A stretch of 64,000 bases of DNA from the NCBI RefSeq assembly GCF_011761355.1, contig NZ_JAASRW010000009.1, forward strand, positions 124,001 to 188,000. The letters run 5' to 3'. The stretch is from Paenibacillus lupini. Its GTDB lineage: Bacteria; Bacillota; Bacilli; Paenibacillales; Paenibacillaceae. The translations under genes were made by a program, and so were the position numbers. Of the stretch, positions 44,940 through 52,255 are shown piece by piece. The first letter of the stretch is position 1. The number at the start of each line of letters is the position of its first letter. The notes under the pieces are model-generated. The model saw only the letters and a program-made list of their open reading frames with translations, was not told the origin of the DNA and did no database searches.

Positions 44940-46692
44940 CGCCGTATCCACGGTCAATATATTAATGGTAGACGATCGGCCGGAAAATCTGATCGCGCTT
45001 GAAGCGATACTGGCTTCCCCCAATTACCGCTTGTTCTCGGCTCATTCCGGAGAAGAAGCGCTCCGTCATGTTCTAACAACAGACTTTGCGGTTATCCTGC
45101 TGGATGTTCAGATGCCAGGTATGAACGGATTCGAAACCGCTCGTCTCATTAAGATGAGAGAGCGCTCTAAGTATGTGCCAATCATCTTTATTACAGCGAT
45201 CAGCCAGGCGGCAGAGCATGTGAAGCATGGCTATTCCGTTGGCGCAATCGATTATATTTTCAAACCGTTCCATCCTGAAACGTTAAAAATGAAGATCGAA
45301 GCTTTTGTTCAAATGTATCAATATCAGGAGCAGATTAAGCTGCAAAATGAGCTGCTTAAGGTTATAGGGGAGACGTCTAATGACACGATCGTAACCGTTG
45401 ATGAGTATGGCATTATGCAGACCTTAAATCCTACTGCGGCCAAGATGTTTGGTTATACGCCAGATAAACTGGCAGGGCAGCATATCGATCAGATCGTACC
45501 TGCTATGTCTACTTTGCTAAGTGCTGAGAATCTTCAAGGAACTCACCTGATCGAAACAACGGCAGTTCGTAAGGACTCTGTTCCGTTCCCTGTTGATGTA
45601 CAGATTGGTAAAGCCAGTATTGTTGGGCAACAGCTATACGTCTGCTCGATCCGTGATGTAACCGATCGCAAAATGATGGAAGAGGAGCGTTTCCGTAAAA
45701 TTTTCGATACGACGCCCTGCTTGATCGCCCTAAGATCGATAAAGGATCAGCGATATATTAATGTGAATGAGAGCCTGCTGCAGGCTACTGGTTTTGAAGG
45801 AATTGAATTGATGAATCAAACCTCAGATCTGCTGCAATATATTGTGGAAACAGAGGAGAGGGGCGATTCGGCTTCGAATCGTCATAACCCATGGGAGCCG
45901 GTTCGCAATATACGTATCCGCTATATGACCAAATCTGGTGATTTGCGTGATGGCTTACTGTCGAGTGAAGTGATGCAAGTGCATGGAGAGGAATGTCTCC
46001 TTAGTGTGGTGACCGATATTTCCGAGCGTGTGTTTCTGGAGAAGGAAATTACGCGGCTTGACCGGCTCAACATTACAGGAGAAATGGCTGCTGGGATTGT
46101 TCATGAGATCCGTAATCCGATGACAACTGTCCGTGGATTCCTGCAGCTGTCGAAGAGCAACCCATCGAAGGAATATACCGACATTATGATTGAAGAGCTC
46201 GACCGCGTACACAATATCGTAACCGAGTTTCTATCTGTAGGTGCGCAGGCTCCAACGAGTCGCAAGCTCAAGCAGATCAACACCGTTATTGAAACGTTAT
46301 TCCCACTCATTCAATCCAAGGCGATGACAGGCAATCACGATATTGCACTGGATCTGGGAGAATGCCCGCCTATTCAACTCGATGAGAAGGAGATCCGCCA
46401 GCTGGTGCTGAATCTTGTCCTGAACGGACTAGACGCGATGCCACTCGGAGGTATCTTAACGATTAAGACTTACTCCAACGATAAGGAAGTTGTCATGGAG
46501 GTCATAGATCAAGGAAGCGGCATTAAGGAAGAATTCCTTGAAAAGCTCGGTACGCCGTTCTTCAGCACGAAGTCGAGTGGAACCGGCCTTGGTCTATCCG
46601 TCAGCTATGGCATTGCCTCCCGGCATGACGCAGTCATTAAAGTACAGACCAGCGAGTGGGGAACGACATTCTCTGTGAATTTCAGATTGTAG
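44911..46692 (+). CDS. Soluble REC-PAS-PAS histidine kinase
   Basis: A 593-residue protein without transmembrane segments. Residues 15-135 are a receiver domain with D65 in ILLDVQMPGMNGFETARLIK. Two PAS-like regions follow (about 155-255 and 265-370). Then HisKA has H398 in AAGIVHEIRNPMTTVRGFLQ, and HATPase has IDQGSGIKEEFLEKLG and SGTGLGLSVSYG. The receiver could accept phosphate from the hybrid kinase two genes upstream. AAGGAGATGG precedes the ATG within CheR. It resembles KinA-like sporulation kinases in its catalytic half. Confidence 0.92.
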   Translation: MKSFTAKLNSAVSTVNILMVDDRPENLIALEAILASPNYRLFSAHSGEEALRHVLTTDFAVILLDVQMPGMNGFETARLIKMRERSKYVPIIFITAISQAAEHVKHGYSVGAIDYIFKPFHPETLKMKIEAFVQMYQYQEQIKLQNELLKVIGETSNDTIVTVDEYGIMQTLNPTAAKMFGYTPDKLAGQHIDQIVPAMSTLLSAENLQGTHLIETTAVRKDSVPFPVDVQIGKASIVGQQLYVCSIRDVTDRKMMEEERFRKIFDTTPCLIALRSIKDQRYINVNESLLQATGFEGIELMNQTSDLLQYIVETEERGDSASNRHNPWEPVRNIRIRYMTKSGDLRDGLLSSEVMQVHGEECLLSVVTDISERVFLEKEITRLDRLNITGEMAAGIVHEIRNPMTTVRGFLQLSKSNPSKEYTDIMIEELDRVHNIVTEFLSVGAQAPTSRKLKQINTVIETLFPLIQSKAMTGNHDIALDLGECPPIQLDEKEIRQLVLNLVLNGLDAMPLGGILTIKTYSNDKEVVMEVIDQGSGIKEEFLEKLGTPFFSTKSSGTGLGLSVSYGIASRHDAVIKVQTSEWGTTFSVNFRL

Positions 46693-46713
46693 CGTGAATA
46701 GAAGTAGAAAGTA

Positions 46714-46753
46714 GAACAGACCTCCTCTTTGGTTAGAGGGGGTCTGTTCTTTG
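46714..46753 (+). terminator. Terminator of the signalling operon
   Basis: GAACAGACCTCCTCT pairs with AGAGGGGGTCTGTTC (one mismatch), followed by TTTG. Confidence 0.85.
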
Positions 46754-46853
46754 TTTTCGGTGGATGCTTATGTCTATGCGCGCTATGATCGTACGTGTGA
46801 TTTACCTAGGCCTGCACCCCACTAAGGGCACCCTGCACCTCATCTGCCGCCGT

Positions 46854-47038
46854 ATGTTGTATTTTCTACAGTATAATCAAGTATCAATGGGGCTGTTGAC
46901 CAGCTATGTTGTATTTAATACAGTATATTCGCTCTTATGGGGTGCAAATCAGCTGAAAAGCAGTCAATATCCTGCATATTGTACAACATAGGCAGCTTCC
47001 CTGCTCCATTTGCTTTAAATATCCTGTATAAAGTGCAG
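46854..47038. repeat. Four degenerate repeats, two direct then two inverted
   Basis: Related cores of about 20 bases occur at 46854-46875 (ATGTTGTATTTTCTACAG, then TATA), at 46906-46927 (same with TTAATACAG), and on the minus strand at 46968-46989 (ATGTTGTACAATATGCAG) and 47020-47038. Flanks such as ATGGGGC also recur, giving units near 50 bases. They fill the gene-free 46760-47097 interval between the signalling operon and serS. The pattern suggests a dispersed intergenic repeat family rather than a gene; a short ORF there is not convincing. Confidence 0.7.
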
Positions 47039-47097
47039 CGCAGCTAAAGAGGGCGCGACTCGAATGGAGTGGAGTAGTGCCCTGTCAGTTGGCAGTA

Positions 47098-48375
47098 TTA
47101 AATGTGCAGACGACCAATCCCGTTCATATATTTGCGCAGGGCTTGTGGAATGCGGATCGAGCCATCTTCCTCCTGGTGGTTCTCCAGTAGTGGGATTAGA
47201 ATCCGCGGCGAAGCTACAGCTGTATTGTTGAGGGTGTAGCAGAATCGTGTTTTACCCTCCGCATCCCGATACCTAATGTTCGAACGACGCGCTTGGAAAT
47301 CGAGAAGATTGGACGACGAATGCGTCTCCCCATAGGCGTTTCGGCTAGGCATCCAAGTCTCGATGTCGAGCTGTTTATAGGTTTTTTGCGACATATCTCC
47401 CGTACAGACGGCCATTACGCGATAGGGAAGCTCAAGCAGCTGCAATAGCTCTTCCGCATTCGCTGTAATCTCTTGAAAAACTTGCTCCGACTTCTCCAGG
47501 CTGCCTTCACAAATAATAACCTGCTCCACTTTCGAGAACTGGTGAACCCGATACAAACCATGTACATCTCTCCCCGCCGAACCTATTTCGTTACGGAAAC
47601 AGGTCGAGACAGCGGCAAGCCGGATTGGCTCGGTTACATCCACAATTTCATTATCGTAGTACGAGATTAATGGTACTTCCGAAGTGCCAACAAGCCATTT
47701 ATTCTCATCAGCTATACGGAAGGTTTGCTCCTCGCCTAGCGGGAAGAATCCTGTATTATACAAGGTTTCTTGCCGCACCATTAAAGGAACCTCGAGCAGG
47801 TTGAAGCCTTTTGCTGTGAGCAAGTCTACGGCTAGCTGCTGTACCGCACGATGCAAGGCAGCTCCCGTACCCGTCAAATAATAGTTGCGGCTTCCGGCCG
47901 TTTTTACTCCGCGAGGGATATCGATCATCCGGTGAAGCTCACCCAGCGTTACATGATCTTTGGGCTCAAAGGTGAAGCTAATTGGCTCTCCGAACCGTTT
48001 TACTTCTACATTATCTTGATCCGAAAGGCCGATTGGCGTGTCAGGCGAGACGATGTTTGGAACATACAAGAGGAGATTCGTGTATTGCTGATGGACTTCT
48101 TTGTGTTCATTTTCTAACGTGCTGATATGCTTATTCATTTCCTTCATATGAAGCTTCTTATGTTCAATGTGATTAAGGTCATTGTTGCGAATGAGATGGT
48201 TAATCTCTTCAATGGTCTGATTCCGTTCCTGGCGAAGCTGTTCAATCTCCTGCAGTATCGCTCTTCTCTTATCATCCCAGTCTATTAACTCCGAGATTGA
48301 AATGGTGATACCTTTCTGATTGGCTGTGGTCTGAATAAGCTCTTGATTTTGTCTAATCCATTTGATGTCTAACAT
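47098..48375 (-). CDS. serS: Seryl-tRNA synthetase
   Basis: A 425-residue class II synthetase of standard length. The N-terminal long antiparallel coiled coil (residues about 30-100) binds the tRNA variable arm. Class II motif 2 is FRNEIGSAGRDVHGLYRVHQ and motif 3 is at the C-terminus (CYTLNNTAVASPRILIPLLE). It attaches serine to tRNA-Ser. AAAGGAG precedes the ATG. The gene is regulated by a T-box leader at 48405-48597, sensing uncharged tRNA-Ser. It is the only informational gene of its region. Confidence 0.97.
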   Translation of the reverse strand: MLDIKWIRQNQELIQTTANQKGITISISELIDWDDKRRAILQEIEQLRQERNQTIEEINHLIRNNDLNHIEHKKLHMKEMNKHISTLENEHKEVHQQYTNLLLYVPNIVSPDTPIGLSDQDNVEVKRFGEPISFTFEPKDHVTLGELHRMIDIPRGVKTAGSRNYYLTGTGAALHRAVQQLAVDLLTAKGFNLLEVPLMVRQETLYNTGFFPLGEEQTFRIADENKWLVGTSEVPLISYYDNEIVDVTEPIRLAAVSTCFRNEIGSAGRDVHGLYRVHQFSKVEQVIICEGSLEKSEQVFQEITANAEELLQLLELPYRVMAVCTGDMSQKTYKQLDIETWMPSRNAYGETHSSSNLLDFQARRSNIRYRDAEGKTRFCYTLNNTAVASPRILIPLLENHQEEDGSIRIPQALRKYMNGIGRLHI

Positions 48376-48404
48376 GGCACTCGCTCCTTTAATTGTGAGA
48401 ATAT

Positions 48405-48597
48405 AAAAAAGCGCTCAATCATCCCATAATTGGGACGAAGAGCGCTTATTCTCGCGGTGCCACCCAAATTGATTAAACAGCATCACTGCTTAATCCACTT
48501 AGTTCCGCGGTAACGGGCGGGCCCGGTTAACTTAGGGGTTTCCCCTTGACGAGAACGCCTCCGAGTTGGATTCTCTTCATCGGCATAATCTTAATTT
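48405..48597 (-). ncRNA. T-box riboswitch leader of serS
   Basis: On the minus strand the T-box signature GGGTGGCACCGCGAG lies at 48451-48465, with CGTCCC following. A terminator with AAGCGCTC/GAGCGCTT arms (48409-48447) follows just before serS. Stem III (GATTAA..CAG/CTG..TTAATC) and the Stem II region (CGTTACCGCGGAACTAAGTGG) are recognisable. Upstream there is only about 55 nt for Stem I (GATGA..GAA/TTC..TCGTC) plus a small AGGGGAAACCCCT hairpin. The specifier may be TCC or TCG in the short Stem I loop; I cannot decide. Uncharged tRNA-Ser should promote readthrough into serS. Confidence 0.9.
48409..48447 (-). terminator. T-box-controlled intrinsic terminator
   Basis: AAGCGCTC and GAGCGCTT form the stem on the minus strand, followed by TTTTTTAT. 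The T-box bulge sequence just upstream would pair with part of it to form the antiterminator. Confidence 0.9.
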
Positions 48598-48602
48598 TTA
48601 CT

Positions 48603-48632
48603 AGTATAGCGTATGCTGCTTATTTTATACAA
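48603..48632 (-). promoter_or_regulatory. Promoter of the serS leader
   Basis: Read on the minus strand, TTGTAT (48632-48627) and TATACT (48608-48603) are spaced by 18 bases. Initiation would fall near 48596, which limits the leader to about 220 nt. Confidence 0.6.
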
Positions 48633-48654
48633 GTGCTAATAATTTGCTGCGTAG

Positions 48655-49149
48655 CTACAGGCTGATGCTGCTTTTGCTCCTATACTGCCGCTCTGTTTTA
48701 TCCAAGGTCTGATCTCTATTCTCATCCCAAACATAGCTGAGCTCAAAGGTACCATCCTCGAAGAACAGCGGGAATCGGCGTGCAAACCAGTCCTGCATAG
48801 GCAGTTTCAGCGCATCTTCTTTGCTCACCCACAGCAGCTCACCTTCCGGTGGATTCTCAAGCAGCTGTCCCTCGAACGAAGTCGCCAGGTAGTTGAACAC
48901 CATATATCTAAGCTGCTTGCTTGGATCGCAAAATTCTTCTAACCCTTTGTAAACAATATCTTTAACGATCAGGCCTGTCTCTTCACGAACTTCACGGATT
49001 GCTCCATTTACAATACTTTCGGGAAAATCAACCTTGCCGCCGGGAGCAATGTAGCCTGGGAAGCCCATTTTATCCGGTCTGTTCATTAATAGAACCTTAT
49101 CCTTGTCTTGCACCATACACATCGTATACATCTTATAGGTTATAGACAT
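48655..49149 (-). CDS. Nudix hydrolase (MutT / 8-oxo-dGTP diphosphatase-like)
   Basis: A 164-residue protein with a complete Nudix box, GGKVDFPESIVNGAIREVRE then ETGL, which matches GX5EX7REUXEEXGU. The flanking strands (YTMCMVQDKDKVLLMNRPDK and CDPSKQLRYMVFNYLATSFE) fit the YtkD/MutT branch. It would hydrolyse a nucleoside diphosphate-linked compound, possibly oxidised dGTP. AGGTGG precedes the ATG. It lies upstream of the serS leader, with about 60 bases between. Confidence 0.9.
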   Translation of the reverse strand: MSITYKMYTMCMVQDKDKVLLMNRPDKMGFPGYIAPGGKVDFPESIVNGAIREVREETGLIVKDIVYKGLEEFCDPSKQLRYMVFNYLATSFEGQLLENPPEGELLWVSKEDALKLPMQDWFARRFPLFFEDGTFELSYVWDENRDQTLDKTERQYRSKSSISL

Positions 49150-49263
49150 TTATGCGGCCACCTATCCTAGTTCGATCATCATTAATAGTTTTATATTACC
49201 ATCTTCGTGGAAGAAGGGTATTACTGTGATAGCTGGATACGGCAGTTGTTTATGGAGATTAAT

Positions 49264-49293
49264 TTGTAATTTTTTCTAATTTTATGATACAAT
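49264..49293 (+). promoter_or_regulatory. Extended -10 promoter for the RHH/DnaN operon
   Basis: TTGTAA (49264-49269) and TACAAT (49288-49293) are spaced by 18, with a TGA just before the -10 as an extended element. The surrounding DNA is strongly AT rich. The start codon follows 57 bases later. Confidence 0.6.
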
Positions 49294-49350
49294 TAAATTA
49301 CGTATTTTGATTAAAGTTACCTAAATCAATTAACAGGAGATACTATCGAG

Positions 49351-49584
49351 ATGAGTAATCATGAAATTAAAATTGGTGTTTCCAATAAAGATGGACAGTT
49401 GGGGTTTATATCAGCGAGAGGTGGTTTAAGGAAAGGAGCAGGCAGAAGAAATATAGGGGTGACCAAAAAGGTTTCCTTAACTCTTACCGAAGAAATATGG
49501 GACAAAGTAGAGAAGCAGTGTCAGGAACAACAGCTGTCGCGCTCTGAGGTTATCCGTAACATCATTAATTCCTATTATTCATAA
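49351..49584 (+). CDS. Ribbon-helix-helix (CopG/Arc-like) DNA-binding protein
   Basis: A 77-residue protein. A flexible, basic N-terminal half contains GGLRKGAGRRN. The C-terminal 45 residues fit one RHH unit: strand KKVSLTLTEEIWDKVEKQCQ followed by helix B SRSEVIRNIINSYY. The GGxRKGAGR element before RHH domains is common in plasmid- and phage-related regulators. It binds DNA as a dimer. AACAGGAG precedes the ATG. It is the first gene of a run ending at 52239 and may control its own operon. Confidence 0.82.
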   Translation: MSNHEIKIGVSNKDGQLGFISARGGLRKGAGRRNIGVTKKVSLTLTEEIWDKVEKQCQEQQLSRSEVIRNIINSYYS

Positions 49585-49609
49585 TTGCCCTCGAAGGCAG
49601 GTGAAGGTT

Positions 49610-50761
49610 ATGCGGTTGGAGATTACAAAGGACTCCCTTATAGACGCAATTCAGCATGTGCTAAAAGCGGTATCAACGAATAATCCTATCGCCATATTAA
49701 CGGGAATACATATAGAGGCAACCACAAAAGGGCTGATTGTGACAGCCAGTAATTCAAGTATGAAGATTCAATATACAATTGCTCAAGATGATCGTTGTAT
49801 GAAGGTGCAAAGAGCAGGCGGGATCGTTGTTCCGGCGCGGTATTTTCATGAGGTCATCCGTAAACTTGATGCGGGAGCTATTACAATAGAACAGTTGGAG
49901 CCGTTCATTCTTACGATTGTGTCTGGTCATTCCCGGATTCGACTAAGCGGAATGGATCCAGCAGAATTTCCAGTTACAACAACATCGAGCACTTCTTTGT
50001 TGAAGTTAAGTGTAAACAATGCCACACTGAAGACATCCATCAAGCAGGTAGCTGCTGCTGCCTCTACCTCGGAGACTCGTCCTGTATTAACGGGTATTCA
50101 TTTGGTATGTCAAAATGAATGGCTTAGTCTGGCTGCTACAGATGGAATCCGTCTTGCCTCTTTTTCTATACCAATGGACAGACAGGCTGACCTCGATGCT
50201 GATATCATCATTCCCAGTAGGAATTTAATGGAGGTTGCCAGACTATTGGATGAGGAGACTGCCAGAACGGAGATAGAAATTGGTCACCATTACATATGCT
50301 TTCGAGTAGGCCAAGTTCAGCTCCAATCCGTATTACTTGAGGGCGTTTATCCGCTTATAAAAAATTTCATTCCCACCTCTTATTTGACAGAGATTGTTGT
50401 GGATACATCTTTATTCCTTCGTGCCGTGGAGCGGGCAACGGTATTTGCGAGTGAAAGTGTAATCCGAATTGCGGCTGCTGCCAATCAATTAGACCTACTA
50501 TCTAGAACAGCCGAAATAGGAGAGGTTCATGAGGCAATACCTTTACAGCAAATAAGTGGTGATCCTTTCGAGATCGCAGTTAACGGTAAATTTCTTATCG
50601 ACCTCCTTCGTTTTATGGACAGCGGGTATCTTCGTTTGCGATTTACCGGACAACGTAGTCCAATCATGATCCATCCAGCAGACGATTGGTCTTCTGCCCT
50701 ATTTCTAATTACGCCTGTGAGAACTACAGGTCAAGGAGTGACAACGAATGAGCGAGCATGA
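49610..50761 (+). CDS. DNA polymerase III beta-subunit (sliding clamp) paralogue
   Basis: A 383-residue full-length clamp with three similar domains. The first begins MRLEITKDSLIDAIQHVLKA and has ILTGIHIEA; the second begins at about 125 with RPVLTGIHLVC; the third ends FLITPVRT, close to the usual clamp C-terminus. A 12-residue tail follows. The dnaA-dnaN-recF neighbourhood is absent, so this is not the replication-origin copy and must be a second clamp. ATG 49610 follows AGGTGAAGG. It overlaps the acetyltransferase gene by 14 bases. A role in repair or in an exchange polymerase is possible; the sequence does not say which. Confidence 0.85.
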   Translation: MRLEITKDSLIDAIQHVLKAVSTNNPIAILTGIHIEATTKGLIVTASNSSMKIQYTIAQDDRCMKVQRAGGIVVPARYFHEVIRKLDAGAITIEQLEPFILTIVSGHSRIRLSGMDPAEFPVTTTSSTSLLKLSVNNATLKTSIKQVAAAASTSETRPVLTGIHLVCQNEWLSLAATDGIRLASFSIPMDRQADLDADIIIPSRNLMEVARLLDEETARTEIEIGHHYICFRVGQVQLQSVLLEGVYPLIKNFIPTSYLTEIVVDTSLFLRAVERATVFASESVIRIAAAANQLDLLSRTAEIGEVHEAIPLQQISGDPFEIAVNGKFLIDLLRFMDSGYLRLRFTGQRSPIMIHPADDWSSALFLITPVRTTGQGVTTNERA

Positions 50762-51560
50762 CATTATCAATAGAACAGAACTGCCTGTTACGGTAAGCGG
50801 CATGGTTCACGACCTCAAACGGTTAGGCATACAAGAAGGCGATCATGTGCTTGTTCATTCCTCTTTGTCCAGTATTGGGTGGGTGTGCGGTGGTCCTCAA
50901 GCCGTTATCCAAGCACTCTTACAGTCAATTGGGGATGCTGGAACGCTGGTCATGCCAGCGCAATGCGGGGATTGGAGCGATCCCGCTGAATGGGGGAATC
51001 CTCCTGTTCCTCAGGAATGGATCGATATTATATATAAAGAAATGCCAGCCTTTGATGCAAAGGTTACTCCTACACGGGGGATGGGAAAGATTGCAGAGCT
51101 GTTCCGGACTTATCAGGGAACACTGCGCTCTAATCATCCGCAGGTTTCATTTTGCGCTAATGGCCGGCATGCCTCGTATATCGTGGCAGACCATCCATTA
51201 ACCCCGCAGTTTGGTGAGGATTCGCCGCTGGGTAAGCTTTACGCTGCAGATGCAAAAGTGCTGCTGCTTGGAGCTGGCTTCGATTCCTGTACGAGCCTTC
51301 ATCTTGCTGAGACGAGGCTTCAAGGGATGCCAACCAAAAAGATGGGCGCAGCGATGATGGTGAATGGTCGGCGTTCGTGGAAATGGTTTATGGATTATGC
51401 CTACAGCTCTGATGATTTTGAAGAGCTCGGAAGGCATTTTGCGGGTGAAGGCACGGTCACCATCGGTCGAGTTGGCCAAGCGGAAAGTATACTGCTTGAT
51501 ATGAAGGAAGCCGTTGATTATGCAGGCGAGTGGCTGGCCAAGCGTCGTTATTATTCTTAA
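50748..51560 (+). CDS. AAC(3)-family N-acetyltransferase (YokD-like)
   Basis: A 270-residue protein of the antibiotic N-acetyltransferase type. Family landmarks are VHSSLSSIGWVCGGPQAVIQ, GTLVMPAQCGDWSDP, RGMGKIAELFR, the RSNHPQVSFCANG segment and the histidine region TSLHLAETR. These enzymes transfer acetyl from acetyl-CoA to the 3-amino group of aminoglycosides or to related amines; chromosomal relatives often have other substrates. It is translationally coupled to the clamp paralogue by a 14-base overlap, which is an odd pairing. Confidence 0.88.
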   Translation: MSEHDIINRTELPVTVSGMVHDLKRLGIQEGDHVLVHSSLSSIGWVCGGPQAVIQALLQSIGDAGTLVMPAQCGDWSDPAEWGNPPVPQEWIDIIYKEMPAFDAKVTPTRGMGKIAELFRTYQGTLRSNHPQVSFCANGRHASYIVADHPLTPQFGEDSPLGKLYAADAKVLLLGAGFDSCTSLHLAETRLQGMPTKKMGAAMMVNGRRSWKWFMDYAYSSDDFEELGRHFAGEGTVTIGRVGQAESILLDMKEAVDYAGEWLAKRRYYS

Positions 51561-51588
51561 TCCTTATACGAAAGTGGAGTTGAGGAGT

Positions 51589-52239
51589 TTGATAGAGCGA
51601 TTCATGTATAGAGCAGTGTGGAAAGAAGAGCAGGCAGTTGAAGGTCTGCGGGCATTGAAGCTCGACAAACAGGCCGTCAGTCTGGTTAAGCATGGTCGAT
51701 TAATGACAGCAGCAGCGTTTCATTGGAACAATAATGTTTTCCTCTACTACGAGTGTATGGATGGATCCGTCCAGCCCGAAGAGCTCGCAAGTGCGGCCAT
51801 GCCGTATTTGAAGGATTGGCCAGGGCAAAAGGAGCCGCGGCAATGGATCCGTATGGTCGATGTATTCCACTTTAATGAACCGGCGAGCGTCGAGCACTGG
51901 CAACGTAGACATCAAGTGGAGAGACGAGTCGGCAGGGTCGCACATTTGAAGCCGGAGATGGTCAGCAGCTACATTTACTACCATTATCAGCTCCAGGAGG
52001 AGCGGGCTTTCTTCGGCCCTAAATATGAGATCATCGGCATGCATGAGAATCTTCTGTTCGGCTATCAGGAGTTCCCGAATGTGACAGAAGAACCCGTCGT
52101 ACCAGGGCGTCTTCAAACGAAAGGGACACCCGAGAATTGGAGCGATTCGCGGATGGATCTTCATTTTCAGCCGTGGGAAGACGGGCATCTCTACTTTAAG
52201 CCTATTGAGCAGATTTATGCTTATTATCTAGGAACTTGA
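51589..52239 (+). CDS. Unrecognised protein, possibly rhamnose-mutarotase-like at the C-terminus
   Basis: About 216 residues. I do not recognise the N-terminal 100 residues. The segment RVGRVAHLKPEMVSSYIYYH and, later, YEIIGMHENLLFGYQEF resemble the strand-helix and strand patterns of L-rhamnose mutarotase (RhaM) in the ferredoxin-like dimeric fold; this is weak. The start is unclear: TTG 51589, GTG 51574 and ATG 51604 are all in frame, with GAGGAG nearby. It follows the acetyltransferase by 28 bases and ends 16 bases before the convergent gerC-like gene. No catalytic role is assigned. Confidence 0.55.
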   Translation: MIERFMYRAVWKEEQAVEGLRALKLDKQAVSLVKHGRLMTAAAFHWNNNVFLYYECMDGSVQPEELASAAMPYLKDWPGQKEPRQWIRMVDVFHFNEPASVEHWQRRHQVERRVGRVAHLKPEMVSSYIYYHYQLQEERAFFGPKYEIIGMHENLLFGYQEFPNVTEEPVVPGRLQTKGTPENWSDSRMDLHFQPWEDGHLYFKPIEQIYAYYLGT

Positions 52240-52255
52240 ACTTGAGCTCGAACGA

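Noticed and set aside
46764-46991. 75-codon open frame between the signalling operon and serS
   Set aside because: It runs through the degenerate repeats 46854-46989, has no ribosome binding site and encodes an unconvincing sequence.
46854-47038. CRISPR array
   Set aside because: Only four degenerate copies in mixed orientation with unequal spacing and no cas genes in the window.
50748-51560. Calling the AAC(3)-like gene an antibiotic-resistance gene
   Set aside because: The family fold is clear, but chromosomal relatives often act on other amines and nothing here shows resistance.
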